From Janthinobacterium sp. FW305-129 (lineage in GTDB: Bacteria; Pseudomonadota; Gammaproteobacteria; Burkholderiales; Burkholderiaceae_D): a stretch of DNA of 64,000 nucleotides. Both the position numbers and the translations under genes were made by a program. Shown piece by piece: positions 26,482-35,615 of the stretch (within the stretch, counting starts at the first letter, position 1; the number at the start of each line of letters is the position of its first letter). The stretch is from the NCBI RefSeq assembly GCF_020858115.1, contig NZ_JACYMM010000003.1, positions 372,001 through 436,000 of the forward strand. Direction: 5' to 3'. The notes beneath the pieces are model-generated. The model did no database searches. It saw only the letters and a list, made by a program, of their open reading frames with translations, and was not told where the DNA came from.

Positions 26482-26526
26482 CACGTTTGCACGTTTGCGT
26501 ATATTCATGCACATTCCTGCACGTTT
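26482..26526 (+). promoter_or_regulatory. Array of four CACRTT repeats upstream of the DeoR-family gene
   Basis: Direct repeats CACGTTT (26482), CACGTTT (26490), CACATTC (26510) and CACGTTT (26520); the last three share a TG or TGC prefix. The last two steps of 20 and 10 bp put copies on the same helix face. They end 12 nt before the DeoR start codon, as expected for an autoregulated DeoR/GlpR operator. Confidence 0.55.
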
Positions 26527-26538
26527 TAATTAAAACCT

Positions 26539-27309
26539 ATGTCCGCCACCCTGCTTCTCAAACAACGCCACGCACTGATCCAGCAACAATTGCAAGCCGA
26601 CGGCAGGGTCCTGGCGCTGGACCTGGCGCGCCAGCTCGATGTTTCCGAAGACACGATACGGCGCGATTTGCGCGAGATGGCGGCGGCCGGCCTGTGCCAG
26701 CGCGTGTATGGCGGTGCCCTGCCGCTGGCGCCCGACGGCGGTACCTTGACGCAACGCAAACAGGAAGCGCCGGAACGCAAGGCGCGCCTGGCGCAGGCCG
26801 CCGTGTCGCTCGTTCGCACGGGTCAGGTACTGTTTCTTGATGCGGGCTCGACCAATCTGGCCATCGCCTGCGCCTTGCCGGAGTTGGCGCTCACCGTCAT
26901 CACCAACGCCCCATCCATTGCCATGGCCCTGATGGAACGTCCCGAAATCGAGCTGATCATGGCCGGCGGCAGGGTCGACCGCCGCGCCGGCGCCAGCCTG
27001 GGTCCGCAGGCGCTGCGCACGGTCGAGCGCATGCATCCCGACCTGTGCTTCCTCGGTGCCTGCGGCGCCGATGCGGACGCGGGCGTGACGGCGTTCAATT
27101 ACGACGAGGCCGAGTTCAAGCGCAGCATCGCCGGCGCCAGCAAGGCCGTCGTCGTGGCCGTCACCAGCGACAAGCTGGGCACTGCCGCACCGTTCGGCGT
27201 GCTGGCGACTGGATTGCTGCAGCATCTGGTGCTGGAAGCCGATGCCGACGCTGCCCACATCGCCGCCTTTGAACGGCTAGGTGTGCAAGTGCTGCGCGCC
27301 CGCGCCTGA
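26539..27309 (+). CDS. DeoR/GlpR-family regulator
   Basis: A 256-aa transcription regulator. The N-terminal HTH (6-60) carries RQLDVSEDTIRRDLREMAAAG, and the DeoRC sensor domain has the phospho-sugar loops LDAGSTNLAIA and VITNAPSIA with the closing SDKLGTAAPF. Most relatives sense a phosphorylated sugar. It is followed 33 nt later by an MFS transporter gene on the same strand, probably its target. The start ATG 26539 lacks a strong ribosome site, as CCT precedes it. Confidence 0.88.
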   Translation: MSATLLLKQRHALIQQQLQADGRVLALDLARQLDVSEDTIRRDLREMAAAGLCQRVYGGALPLAPDGGTLTQRKQEAPERKARLAQAAVSLVRTGQVLFLDAGSTNLAIACALPELALTVITNAPSIAMALMERPEIELIMAGGRVDRRAGASLGPQALRTVERMHPDLCFLGACGADADAGVTAFNYDEAEFKRSIAGASKAVVVAVTSDKLGTAAPFGVLATGLLQHLVLEADADAAHIAAFERLGVQVLRARA

Positions 27310-27342
27310 TTTTATCCACCCCGATTCTTGAAAAGCTTCCCC

Positions 27343-28491
27343 ATGCACCTTACCGGCACCCTGCAACAACGCGCTACGCGCCTGGTCTTCTTCGCCGCAG
27401 GCCTCGGCATGGCCGCCTGGGCCCCGCTGGTTCCCTACGCCAAGTCGCGCCTGGGCCTCGATGAAGCGACCCTGGGCATCCTGCTGCTGTGCCTGGGCGC
27501 CGGCTCGCTGTGCGCGATGCCGTTTACGGGCATGCTCACGGCACGCTTCGGCTGCCGCAAGGTCATCTGCAGCGCCGGCTTGCTGCTGACCGCCATCCTG
27601 CCCGGCCTGGCGCTGGCCGCCACGCCGCTGCAACTGGGCCTGGTGCTGCTGGTGTTCGGCGCGGCCATGGGCACGTTTGACGTTGCCATCAATATTCAGG
27701 CCGTGATCATCGAAAAAGCCAACGGCGGCGCCATGATGTCGGGTTTTCACGCGCTGTTCAGCGTGGGCGGCTTTGCCGGCGCGGCCTGCATGGCCCTGCT
27801 GCTGTGGCTGGGCCTGACGCCGGCCTGGTCGTGCGCGGTGGTGATGCTGCTGCTGTGCGGCGTGCTGGGCGCTGCGCAAGGCCATCTGCTGCCGACGGCG
27901 TCCGCTTCGGGCGAAAAGACGCCGCTGTTCGTGATGCCGCACGGCGCCGTCATTTTCATCGGCTTGCTGTGCTTTATCGTCTTCCTGGCCGAAGGCGCGA
28001 TTCTCGACTGGAGCGCCCTGTTCCTTACCACCACGCGCGGCGTGGAAGAAGCCAAGGGCGGCCTCGGCTACGCCGCCTTCGCCATCGCCATGACCTTGGG
28101 CCGCTTCACGGGTGACAAGGTGGTCAGCCGCTTTGGCGGAAAGCGAGTGCTTACTTTCGGCGGCTTGTGCGCGGCCAGCGGCTTTTTCCTGGCCGTGCTG
28201 GCGCCGCATGCCAGCCTGGCCATGGCCGGCTTCGTGCTGATCGGCCTGGGCGCTGCAAACATCGTGCCCATCCTGTTTACGGCGGCGGGCAACCAGAGCG
28301 CCATGCCGGCCAGCCTGGCGGTGGCGGCCATCACCACCATCGGCTATGCGGGCATCCTGGCCGGTCCGGCCGTGATCGGCTTCGTGGCGCACGCCACCAG
28401 CCTGAATATCGCCTTCGCCATGCTGGGCGCCGCCCTGCTGCTGGTGGCGGCCAGCGCGCGCCTGGCCGCGCCGGCAAAACAGGCTTCCTGA
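27343..28491 (+). CDS. MFS transporter, YbjJ-like
   Basis: A 382-aa major-facilitator permease with twelve hydrophobic helices and the charged loop between helices 2 and 3 as TGMLTARFGCRKVI. The resemblance to E. coli YbjJ includes GLGMAAWAPLVPYAKSRLGL. Substrate unknown; with a DeoR regulator immediately upstream a sugar or polyol is plausible. ATG 27343 is preferred; a TTG at 27328 could extend it by five residues. Confidence 0.82.
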   Translation: MHLTGTLQQRATRLVFFAAGLGMAAWAPLVPYAKSRLGLDEATLGILLLCLGAGSLCAMPFTGMLTARFGCRKVICSAGLLLTAILPGLALAATPLQLGLVLLVFGAAMGTFDVAINIQAVIIEKANGGAMMSGFHALFSVGGFAGAACMALLLWLGLTPAWSCAVVMLLLCGVLGAAQGHLLPTASASGEKTPLFVMPHGAVIFIGLLCFIVFLAEGAILDWSALFLTTTRGVEEAKGGLGYAAFAIAMTLGRFTGDKVVSRFGGKRVLTFGGLCAASGFFLAVLAPHASLAMAGFVLIGLGAANIVPILFTAAGNQSAMPASLAVAAITTIGYAGILAGPAVIGFVAHATSLNIAFAMLGAALLLVAASARLAAPAKQAS

Positions 28492-28647
28492 ACTCTCCCC
28501 TTGCCTTGCGGGCAGCGGCAAAAAACCGCTGCCCGCAAGCGCCCAAATCGGCTCGACGGGCCTCCGGCATGGTAAGCTTCGACCCCGCGCACATTGCTGG
28601 CGCCACGCGGTCACCCCATCCTGTCACTTATACCCGTTTATACATCT

Positions 28648-29493
28648 ATGGATCTCATTCTTGCGTTAAAAGCCATCATCATGGGGCTGGTCGAAGGCTT
28701 TACCGAATTCTTGCCGATTTCCTCCACGGGTCATTTGATCTTGGCCGGCAGCCTGCTCGACTTTACCAAGGATGTTTCGAAAGAAGTCATGGATGTCTTC
28801 GAGATCGCCATCCAGGCCGGCGCCATCCTGGCCGTATGCTGGGAGTACCGCCAGCGCATCGGCAGCGTGCTGACCACCTTCAGCACCGAGGTCAAATCGC
28901 GCAAGTTCGTGCTGAACGTGGCCATCGCCTTCCTGCCGCTGGCCATCATCGGCCTGGCGATTGGCAAGATGATCAAGCATGCGCTGTTCAAGCCAGTACC
29001 GGTCGCCATGGCCTTCATCATCGGCGGCATCGTGATTTTGCTGGTGGAGCGCCGCGCGCGCACCAATCCCGTCACCGTGCGCGTCAACTCGGTCGATGAA
29101 ATGACGCCGTTCGACGCCCTGAAGGTGGGTTGCGCGCAAGCGTTCGCGCTAATTCCCGGCACCAGCCGCTCCGGCTCGACCATCATCGGCGGCATGCTGC
29201 TGGGCCTGTCGCGCAAGACAGCCACCGAATTCTCGTTCTTCCTGGCCATCCCGACCCTGCTGGCGGCCACCTTCTACTCGCTGTATAAAGCGCGCGACAT
29301 CCTGTCGGCCACCGACGTGCCCCTGTTCGGCCTGGGCACCGTAGCCGCCTTCATCTCCGCCTTCCTGTGCGTGCGCTGGCTGCTGCGCTACATCAGTTCG
29401 CACGACTTCACGTTTTTTGCCTGGTACCGCATCGTGTTCGGCTTGCTGGTGTTGGCCAGCGCCCACTACGGCTGGGTTGTTTGGGCAGAATAA
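28648..29493 (+). CDS. uppP: Undecaprenyl-diphosphatase
   Basis: An integral membrane enzyme (281 aa) that converts undecaprenyl diphosphate to the monophosphate carrier used by peptidoglycan and polysaccharide synthesis. The two family motifs are present: [14 protein letters not shown] at about 16-29 and [10 protein letters not shown] near 170. About eight hydrophobic helices. ATG 28648 has a poor ribosome site but matches the E. coli start. recQ begins 6 nt later. The locus also holds a PAP2 domain at 59 kb, which could act on the same lipid. Confidence 0.95.
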   Translation: MDLILALKAIIMGLVEGFTEFLPISSTGHLILAGSLLDFTKDVSKEVMDVFEIAIQAGAILAVCWEYRQRIGSVLTTFSTEVKSRKFVLNVAIAFLPLAIIGLAIGKMIKHALFKPVPVAMAFIIGGIVILLVERRARTNPVTVRVNSVDEMTPFDALKVGCAQAFALIPGTSRSGSTIIGGMLLGLSRKTATEFSFFLAIPTLLAATFYSLYKARDILSATDVPLFGLGTVAAFISAFLCVRWLLRYISSHDFTFFAWYRIVFGLLVLASAHYGWVVWAE

Positions 29494-29499
29494 GGCACT

Positions 29500-31323
29500 A
29501 TGAATCAAGATCTTAACCAGCGCGCGCTGCACCTGCTGCAGACCGTTTTCGGCTATCCGGCCTTCCGCGGCCAGCAGGCCGACATCGTCGACCACGTCAG
29601 CCATGGCGGCGACGCGCTGGTGCTGATGCCCACCGGCGGCGGCAAGTCGCTGTGCTACCAGATTCCCGCACTGCTGCGCGAGGGCGTAGGCGTCGTCGTC
29701 TCGCCGCTGATCGCCCTGATGCAGGACCAGGTGGACGCGCTGGAGGAAGTCGGCGTGCGCGCCGCCTTCCTCAATTCCACGCAAACCTACGAAGAGGCGA
29801 GCCGCATCGAGCGCCTGGTGCGCACGGGCGGCATCGACGTCGTCTACGTGGCGCCCGAGCGCCTGATGACGCAGCGCTGCCTGGACCTGTTCCAGGCCTC
29901 GAAGATCTCCCTGTTCGCCATCGACGAGGCGCATTGCGTGGCCCAGTGGGGGCATGACTTCCGTCCCGAGTACATCAAGCTGTCGGTGCTGCACGAGCAG
30001 TTCCCGGACGTGCCGCGCATCGCGCTCACGGCCACGGCCGACCCGCAGACACGCGCCGAAATCGCCCTGCGCCTGCAGCTGGAAGACGCGCGTCAGTTCG
30101 TCTCGTCCTTCGACCGTCCGAACATCCGCTACCAGATCGTGGAAAAGGCGAATGGCCGCAAGCAGCTGCTCGACTTCATCAACACGGAACACGCGGGCGA
30201 TTGCGGCATCGTCTACTGCCTGTCGCGCAAAAAAGTTGAAGAGACGGCGGAATTTCTGAACCAGAGCGGCATCCGCGCCCTGCCCTATCACGCCGGCATG
30301 GAGTACGCCAAGCGCAGCGCCAACCAGGCACGCTTCCTGCGCGAGGAAAACATCGTCATGGTCGCCACCATCGCCTTCGGCATGGGTATCGACAAGCCCG
30401 ACGTGCGCTTCGTCGCCCACCTCGATCTGCCGAAAAGCATCGAGGGCTATTACCAGGAAACGGGGCGCGCGGGCCGCGACGGCATGGCCGCCAACGCCTG
30501 GATGGCGTACGGCTTGCAGGACGTGGTGCTGCAGCGGCGCATGATCGATGAATCCGAAGCGGACGACACCTTCAAGCGCGTGCTGGGCGTGAAACTCGAC
30601 GCCATGCTGGGCCTGTGCGAAACGCTCAGCTGCCGCCGCATGCGCCTGCTCGAATACTTCGGCGAACCGGCTTCGCCGTGCGGCAACTGCGACACCTGCC
30701 TGGTGCCGCCCGTGTCGTTCGACGGCACGGTGCCCGTGCAAAAACTGCTGTCGGCCATCTACCGCGTCGACCAGCGCTTCGCCGGCGGCCACGTGATCGA
30801 CGTGCTGCGCGGCGTGGAATCGGAGCGCATCAAGACCTGGCACCACGATGCACTGTCCGTGTTCGGCATCGGCTCGGACCTGGGCGAAGCGGAATGGAAA
30901 TCGATTCTGCGCCAGGCCATCGCGCTCGGTCTCGTCTCGGTCGACCATGAACAATACAGCTCGCTGAAACTGACGGACGCCTCGCGCCCCGTGCTCAAGG
31001 GCGGCCAGAAAGTGCAACTACGCCAGTACCAGAAACCGGTGAAAACCAGCAAGCGCTGCACCAGCGTGGCAAAAGGCTATGTCGAGACGGACTTGTCTAC
31101 CAGCGAGCAGGCGATCTTCGACAAGCTGCGCTGGTGGCGCGTGGAGACGGCGCGCACGCACAACGTGCCCGCCTACGTGATTTTCGTCGACGCCACCCTG
31201 CGTGAAATCGCCAAGGCCAAGCCCACCTCGCTGGAACAGATGCGCGGCGTGAGCGGCGTGGGCGAGAAAAAACTGGCCTCGTACGGCGACGAAATCGTCG
31301 CCATGATCCTGGAGATGATTTAA
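29500..31323 (+). CDS. recQ: ATP-dependent DNA helicase RecQ
   Basis: A 607-aa 3'-5' helicase of recombination and fork repair. Walker A is PTGGGKSL (44-51), the DEAH motif IDEAHC (141-146), motif [12 protein letters not shown] (319-328), zinc cysteines C378, C394, C397, C400, and a C-terminal HRDC domain (about 525-605). Length matches E. coli RecQ (609). It follows uppP by 6 nt, and its stop overlaps the start of an unknown gene by one base (TAATG). Confidence 0.96.
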   Translation: MNQDLNQRALHLLQTVFGYPAFRGQQADIVDHVSHGGDALVLMPTGGGKSLCYQIPALLREGVGVVVSPLIALMQDQVDALEEVGVRAAFLNSTQTYEEASRIERLVRTGGIDVVYVAPERLMTQRCLDLFQASKISLFAIDEAHCVAQWGHDFRPEYIKLSVLHEQFPDVPRIALTATADPQTRAEIALRLQLEDARQFVSSFDRPNIRYQIVEKANGRKQLLDFINTEHAGDCGIVYCLSRKKVEETAEFLNQSGIRALPYHAGMEYAKRSANQARFLREENIVMVATIAFGMGIDKPDVRFVAHLDLPKSIEGYYQETGRAGRDGMAANAWMAYGLQDVVLQRRMIDESEADDTFKRVLGVKLDAMLGLCETLSCRRMRLLEYFGEPASPCGNCDTCLVPPVSFDGTVPVQKLLSAIYRVDQRFAGGHVIDVLRGVESERIKTWHHDALSVFGIGSDLGEAEWKSILRQAIALGLVSVDHEQYSSLKLTDASRPVLKGGQKVQLRQYQKPVKTSKRCTSVAKGYVETDLSTSEQAIFDKLRWWRVETARTHNVPAYVIFVDATLREIAKAKPTSLEQMRGVSGVGEKKLASYGDEIVAMILEMI

Positions 31324-31805
31324 TGGAAGCACTCTCGCCGGACCTGATTTACCAGGCCGTGAAAATCCTCGGCGCCCAGCCCGACGCCGATGACGCGGTG
31401 GAAGCGCAAATCCGTACCCTGGTCGGCGACGACCTGACGGTGCGCCGCCTGGCCGACGTGGTGCCGGAAGCCTTCGGCCTGGTGCTGGCCTCGCACCTTC
31501 CCGGTGCCGAAAACATGACCTTGCCCGGCACCTTCTGCGCTCAGGACGAGGATGGCGAGTGGGTGGAGTTCCCCCTGCGCCGCGAACCGATCTTTGTCGT
31601 CGCCGCGGACATCGCCCAGCATACTTTCCACAACGGCCCGCGCGCCCTGATAAAAAATCTCGCCGACCGCAGCTCTTTGCTGTCGGCCATCAACAAGGCC
31701 CTGAACGCGGGCGGCTCGCTCGACGGCACGACCCTGGGTCCGCCGTCCTTCTTCGGCCTGCCGGCCGCCCTGTACCAGCCGGCGGCATCGCCCGATACGC
31801 CCTGA
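31323..31805 (+). CDS. Protein of unknown function translationally coupled to recQ
   Basis: A 160-aa soluble protein without signal peptide or membrane segment. The first half is acidic and helical (LSPDLIYQAVKILGAQ), the second contains FPLRREPIFVVAADIAQ and a GPPSFFGLP segment. I do not recognise a domain. Its ATG overlaps the recQ stop by one base, so ribosomes probably pass from recQ to it, hinting at a shared DNA-related role; this is inference from position only. The next gene, a LysR regulator, starts 44 nt later with its own AAAGGA site. Confidence 0.72.
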   Translation: MEALSPDLIYQAVKILGAQPDADDAVEAQIRTLVGDDLTVRRLADVVPEAFGLVLASHLPGAENMTLPGTFCAQDEDGEWVEFPLRREPIFVVAADIAQHTFHNGPRALIKNLADRSSLLSAINKALNAGGSLDGTTLGPPSFFGLPAALYQPAASPDTP

Positions 31806-31849
31806 CCACGTCATCTTGCCCCTGCCCTTGATAAAGGAACGCCGCCGCG

Positions 31850-32830
31850 ATGGAAACCAAATGGCTGGAAGACTTCATCTCGCTCGCTGAAACGCATAAT
31901 TTCAGCCGTTCCGCGGCCCTGCGCCACGTCACCCAGCCAGCCTTTTCGCGGCGCATCCAGTCGCTGGAAAACTGGCTCGGCATCGACCTGGTCGACCGCA
32001 CCTCGTATCCCACGCGATTGACGCCGGCCGGCGCCGTGTTCTACGAGCAGGCGCTGGAAATGCTGGGACAAATCAATGGCGTGCGCGCCCTGTTGCGCGG
32101 CAAGCGGGCGGCCACGCAAACGAGCGTCGATTTCGCCGTGCCGCATACCCTGTCGCTGACCTTCATGCCGAAATGGCTGACGGCACTGGAAGACGGTTTT
32201 GCACCGATCAACAGCCGCCTGATGGCGCTGAACGTGCACGACGCGGTGCTGCAGCTGGTCGACGGCGGCTGCGACCTGCTGCTGTGCTATCACCATCCAC
32301 GCCAGCCGGTGCAGCTCGATCCGGGCCGCTACGACATGCTGGTGATGGGCCGCGAAACCGTGCGCGCGTATGCGCGCTGCGGCCAGGACAAGGTGCCGGA
32401 CTTCGTCCTGCCCGGCAGCGCCAAGGAGCCGCTGCCCTTCCTCTCCTACACCAGCAACGCCTACCTGGGGCGCATGGTGGAATTGCTGGTGGCCGACGCC
32501 AAGGCGCCCCTGTTCCTGGAAACCTGCTACGAAACGGACATGGCCGAAGGCCTCAAAATGATGGCGCTGGAGGGGCGCGGCATCGCCTTCCTGCCCGAAT
32601 CGGCAGTCATGCGCGACGTCAAGTACAAGCACCTGGCGCGCGCCGACGGCGGCGCGCCAGGCTGGGAAATCGAGCTGGAAATCCGCCTGTACCGCGAGCG
32701 CCCGTCGGGCCTGCGCCCCGGCAAGCAGATCGTCGAAAGCCTGTGGCAATACCTGGTGCAGGCGCAGGAAAGCGCCGCGCGCGGCGGAAAAAAACGCCGG
32801 CGTGCAGCCTTCACCACAATTCCATCCTGA
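31850..32830 (+). CDS. LysR-family regulator, HypT/YjiE-like
   Basis: A 326-aa regulator with LysR HTH (about 5-65; SAALRHVTQPAFSRRIQSLENWL) and an effector domain. The opening METKWLEDFISLAETHNFSRSA and AYARCGQDK stretch resemble the HypT/YjiE branch, whose E. coli member responds to hypochlorite by methionine oxidation. It precedes glutamate dehydrogenase on the same strand, with a dyad in the gap, so it may regulate gdhA. The C-terminal tail is basic (GGKKRRR). The oxidant-sensing role is inference by similarity. Confidence 0.82.
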   Translation: METKWLEDFISLAETHNFSRSAALRHVTQPAFSRRIQSLENWLGIDLVDRTSYPTRLTPAGAVFYEQALEMLGQINGVRALLRGKRAATQTSVDFAVPHTLSLTFMPKWLTALEDGFAPINSRLMALNVHDAVLQLVDGGCDLLLCYHHPRQPVQLDPGRYDMLVMGRETVRAYARCGQDKVPDFVLPGSAKEPLPFLSYTSNAYLGRMVELLVADAKAPLFLETCYETDMAEGLKMMALEGRGIAFLPESAVMRDVKYKHLARADGGAPGWEIELEIRLYRERPSGLRPGKQIVESLWQYLVQAQESAARGGKKRRRAAFTTIPS

Positions 32831-32839
32831 CCTCCAATC

Positions 32840-32856
32840 TATGCAATAAATGCATA
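32840..32856. promoter_or_regulatory. Candidate operator upstream of glutamate dehydrogenase
   Basis: TATGCA-N5-TGCATA is a perfect 17-bp dyad with an inner T-N11-A match, 122 nt before the glutamate dehydrogenase ATG and 10 nt past the LysR stop. It is a likely site for the upstream LysR protein. Confidence 0.45.
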
Positions 32857-32978
32857 ACCGGATGCGCACAAAGCATTGGCCGGGGCATGAGGCTATCGCC
32901 TACGATGCGGTTCCGCTGCGCGCAGCTGCATCTCGGCTGTGCCTCTAACGTATTCGTATTGTCAGGAGCTTATCAAGC

Positions 32979-34265
32979 ATGACCAGCAAGCACGCACTTC
33001 CTTCCTACCTCAATCCTGAAGACCTTGGCCCATGGGGCGTCTACCTCGAGCAGATCGACCGCGTTACGCCGTACCTGGGCAACCTGTCACGCTGGGTGGA
33101 AACGCTGAAGCGTCCAAAGCGCATCCTGACGGTCGACGTGCCGATCGAGCGCGATGACGGCACCATTGCCCACTACGAAGGCTACCGCGTGCAGCACAAT
33201 CTGTCGCGCGGCCCCGGTAAAGGCGGCGTGCGCTTCCACCAGGACGTGACCCTGTCGGAAGTGATGGCGCTGTCGGCCTGGATGACGGTCAAGAATGCAG
33301 CAGTCAACGTGCCATACGGCGGCGCCAAGGGCGGTATCCGTGTCGATCCGAAGACCCTGTCGCGCAACGAACTGCAACGCCTGACGCGCCGCTACACGAG
33401 CGAGATCAGCATGATCATCGGACCGAACAAGGATATCCCGGCGCCGGACGTCAACACGAATGAGCAAGTCATGGCGTGGATGATGGACAGCTATGCCATG
33501 ATCGGCGGCAATATGTCGACCGGCGTGGTAACGGGCAAGCCAATTTCGCTGGGCGGCAGCCTGGGCCGCCGCGATGCGACGGGCCGCGGCGTGTTCGTCG
33601 TCGGTTGCGATGCAGCCGCCAAGGTCGGCATGTCGCTCGAAGGCGCGAAAGTCATCGTGCAAGGTTTCGGCAACGTGGGCGGCGTCGCTGCACGCATGTT
33701 CGCTGAAGCCGGCTCGAAAGTCGTGGCGGTGCAAGACCACAAGACCACCGTCGTGCACGCCGGCGGCTTGAACATCCCGCAGCTGCTGGCACACGTGGCC
33801 GAAGTGGGCAGCGTCGAAGGCTTCCCGGGCGCCGAGGCATTCGTGCCGCGCGAAGATTTCTGGGGCATCGATTGCGACATCCTGATCCCGGCCGCGCTGG
33901 AACAGCAGATCACGGCCGAACGCGCACAAGTCATCCGCGCCAAGATCATCCTGGAAGGCGCCAACGGCCCGACCCTGCCGGCAGCGGACGACATCCTGAC
34001 CGACCGCGGCGTGCTGATCGTGCCAGACGTGCTGGCCAACGCCGGCGGCGTGACCGTCAGCTACTTCGAATGGGCGCAAAACTTCTCGAGCTTCTTCTGG
34101 ACGGAAGAAGAGATCAACAGCCGCCTGACCCGCATCATGCGCGAAGCGTTCGACGCGGTCTGGCAAGTGTCGCAAGAGAAGAAAGTGTCGATGCGTACCG
34201 CCACCTTCATCCTGGCGTGCACGCGCGTCCTGCAAGCGCGCGAAGTGCGCGGCCTGTACCCATAA
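32979..34265 (+). CDS. gdhA: Glutamate dehydrogenase (Glu/Leu/Phe/Val dehydrogenase family)
   Basis: Reversibly deaminates glutamate to 2-oxoglutarate, linking nitrogen and carbon metabolism in the cytosol. The 428-aa product has the substrate lysines K81 (GPGKGGVR) and K105, the catalytic K117 in PYGGAKGGI, and a Rossmann fold with VQGFGNVGG near 225. The length and GGAKGGI match the hexameric, NAD-preferring bacterial type; cofactor not determined. AGGAG lies 12 nt before ATG 32979. It follows a LysR gene that may control it and is followed by a structured element and a strong bidirectional terminator. Confidence 0.95.
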   Translation: MTSKHALPSYLNPEDLGPWGVYLEQIDRVTPYLGNLSRWVETLKRPKRILTVDVPIERDDGTIAHYEGYRVQHNLSRGPGKGGVRFHQDVTLSEVMALSAWMTVKNAAVNVPYGGAKGGIRVDPKTLSRNELQRLTRRYTSEISMIIGPNKDIPAPDVNTNEQVMAWMMDSYAMIGGNMSTGVVTGKPISLGGSLGRRDATGRGVFVVGCDAAAKVGMSLEGAKVIVQGFGNVGGVAARMFAEAGSKVVAVQDHKTTVVHAGGLNIPQLLAHVAEVGSVEGFPGAEAFVPREDFWGIDCDILIPAALEQQITAERAQVIRAKIILEGANGPTLPAADDILTDRGVLIVPDVLANAGGVTVSYFEWAQNFSSFFWTEEEINSRLTRIMREAFDAVWQVSQEKKVSMRTATFILACTRVLQAREVRGLYP

Positions 34266-34270
34266 TGGCT

Positions 34271-34362
34271 GCCTGAGAAAAAGCCTGGGGCGTTGTCGCT
34301 TCGCCTCGCCGTACTTGCGTACTGTCTTCGGCTTTGCGCCTAGCCCTGGGCATTTTTCAGGC
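34271..34362. other. Structured palindromic element downstream of glutamate dehydrogenase
   Basis: A 92-nt element bounded by imperfect inverted arms (GCCTGAGAAAAAGCC 34271-34285; GGCATTTTTCAGGC 34349-34362). The interior is GC-rich and contains GTAC-TTGC-GTAC inside a GCCG...CGGC closing pair. It begins 6 nt after the stop and ends before the terminator. It could be a dispersed intergenic repeat or an mRNA 3'-end structure. No similar copy was noticed elsewhere in the window. Confidence 0.5.
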
Positions 34363-34384
34363 GCCATTGGGTTGCTGGCGCTCT

Positions 34385-34425
34385 AAAAAAATCCCGCCAC
34401 ACTTTTGTGTGAGCGGGATTTTTTT
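34385..34425. terminator. Bidirectional terminator between gdhA and galE
   Basis: An A-run and TCCCGC (34392-34397) face GCGGGA plus a T7 tract (34419-34425), with inner CACAC/GTGTG also pairing. The A-run gives a T-tract on the minus strand too, so it ends both convergent genes. Confidence 0.9.
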
Positions 34426-34441
34426 ACATCTACCGGATTTT

Positions 34442-35461
34442 CTACACTGCGTAGCCTTGCGGGTTCTGATGCTGCCAGCGCCAGTGGTCGCGGCACATGT
34501 CGTCGATATTTTTCTGCGCTTGCCAGCCCAGCAATTCCTTCGCTTTGTCGGCCGAGGCATAGCAGCTGGCGATGTCGCCCGGGCGGCGCGGCACGATGTC
34601 ATAGGGAACCTTGCGGCCGCTGGCGGCCTCGAAGGCGCGCACGGTGTCGAGCACGCTATAGCCGTGTCCCGTGCCCAGGTTGACGGTAAAGCCGCCCTCG
34701 GTGGAAAACAGGCGGTTCAACGCCGCCACATGGCCCAGCGCCAGGTCGACCACGTGGATGTAGTCGCGCACGCCCGTGCCATCGGGCGTAGCGTAGTCGT
34801 TGCCGAACACGGCCAGGCGCTCGCGGCGGCCCACTGCCACCTGGGCGATGAAGGGCATCAGGTTATTCGGGATACCGGCAGGATCTTCACCGATCAGGCC
34901 ACTGGCATGCGCGCCCACCGGGTTGAAGTAGCGCAACACACCGACTTGCCATTGCGCGTCGGCATGCACGAGATCGGCCAGGATCTGCTCGACCATCAGC
35001 TTCGAGCGGCCGTACGGATTAGTCACGGACAGGCGCGACGTTTCCAGGATCGGCAAGGCTTCCGGATCGCCATACACGGTGGCCGACGAGCTGAAGACAA
35101 AACGCTTCACGTTCGCCGCCGCCAGCACTTCCAGCAGCGCCACGGTGCCCGATACATTGTTGTCCATGTACATCAGCGGCTGGGCCACCGATTCACCCAC
35201 GGCTTTCAAGCCGGCGAAATGGATCACGGCATCGATGGCGTGCTCGCGCAAGACGGCCGCCATGGCCATGCGGTCGCGCACGTCCGCTTCATAGAAGGGC
35301 ACGCTTTTACCGGAGATGCGCTCCACGCGCGCCATCGCTTCGCGCGCGCTATTACACAGATTATCCACCGCGATGACCTCAAAGCCTGCAGCCAGCAATT
35401 CGACACAGGTATGCGAACCGATGAAACCGGATGCGCCGGTCACGAGTATTTTCTTGGACAT
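34442..35461 (-). CDS. galE: UDP-glucose 4-epimerase
   Basis: Interconverts UDP-glucose and UDP-galactose. The 339-aa short-chain dehydrogenase fold has the NAD motif GASGFIG (9-15), the catalytic S125 region (FSSSATVYG) and Y150-xxx-K154 (NPYGRSK). Length equals E. coli GalE (338). ATG 35461 follows GAGTAATATT; a TTG four codons earlier is possible. It supplies UDP-galactose, and the polysaccharide cluster a few kilobases on may draw on it. Confidence 0.95.
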   Translation of the reverse strand: MSKKILVTGASGFIGSHTCVELLAAGFEVIAVDNLCNSAREAMARVERISGKSVPFYEADVRDRMAMAAVLREHAIDAVIHFAGLKAVGESVAQPLMYMDNNVSGTVALLEVLAAANVKRFVFSSSATVYGDPEALPILETSRLSVTNPYGRSKLMVEQILADLVHADAQWQVGVLRYFNPVGAHASGLIGEDPAGIPNNLMPFIAQVAVGRRERLAVFGNDYATPDGTGVRDYIHVVDLALGHVAALNRLFSTEGGFTVNLGTGHGYSVLDTVRAFEAASGRKVPYDIVPRRPGDIASCYASADKAKELLGWQAQKNIDDMCRDHWRWQHQNPQGYAV

Positions 35462-35519
35462 AATATTACTCAATGCAAAAAAGATAAGACTACCGTAATT
35501 CCCGCGCCCTGCCTAGCCA

Positions 35520-35537
35520 GCGCACGCTAGCGTGCGC
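35520..35537. other. Perfect 18-bp GC-rich palindrome upstream of galE
   Basis: GCGCACGCTAGCGTGCGC: 8-bp arms around a TA centre. It lies 58 nt ahead of the galE start and 4 nt from the trmB terminator. It could be a protein binding site for galE or part of the terminator complex. Confidence 0.45.
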
Positions 35538-35540
35538 ATG

Positions 35541-35572
35541 AAAAAAGCCTGCGGCGTCACCGCGGCAGGCTT
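35541..35572 (-). terminator. Rho-independent terminator of trmB
   Basis: AAGCCTGC (35545-35552) pairs with GCAGGCTT (35565-35572); on the minus strand a run of six T (35546-35541) follows. It lies 43 nt after the trmB stop. Confidence 0.82.
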
Positions 35573-35615
35573 GTTCTCGTGCAAACGGCACAGGTGGGCA
35601 AACCGCCAAAGAAAT

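Noticed and set aside
27277-28614. 445-codon minus frame opposite the MFS gene
   Set aside because: Gln/Ala/Gly-rich antisense shadow; the MFS helices lie on the other strand.
29149-31017. 622-codon minus frame opposite recQ
   Set aside because: Fully explained by recQ on the plus strand; no start signal or domain.
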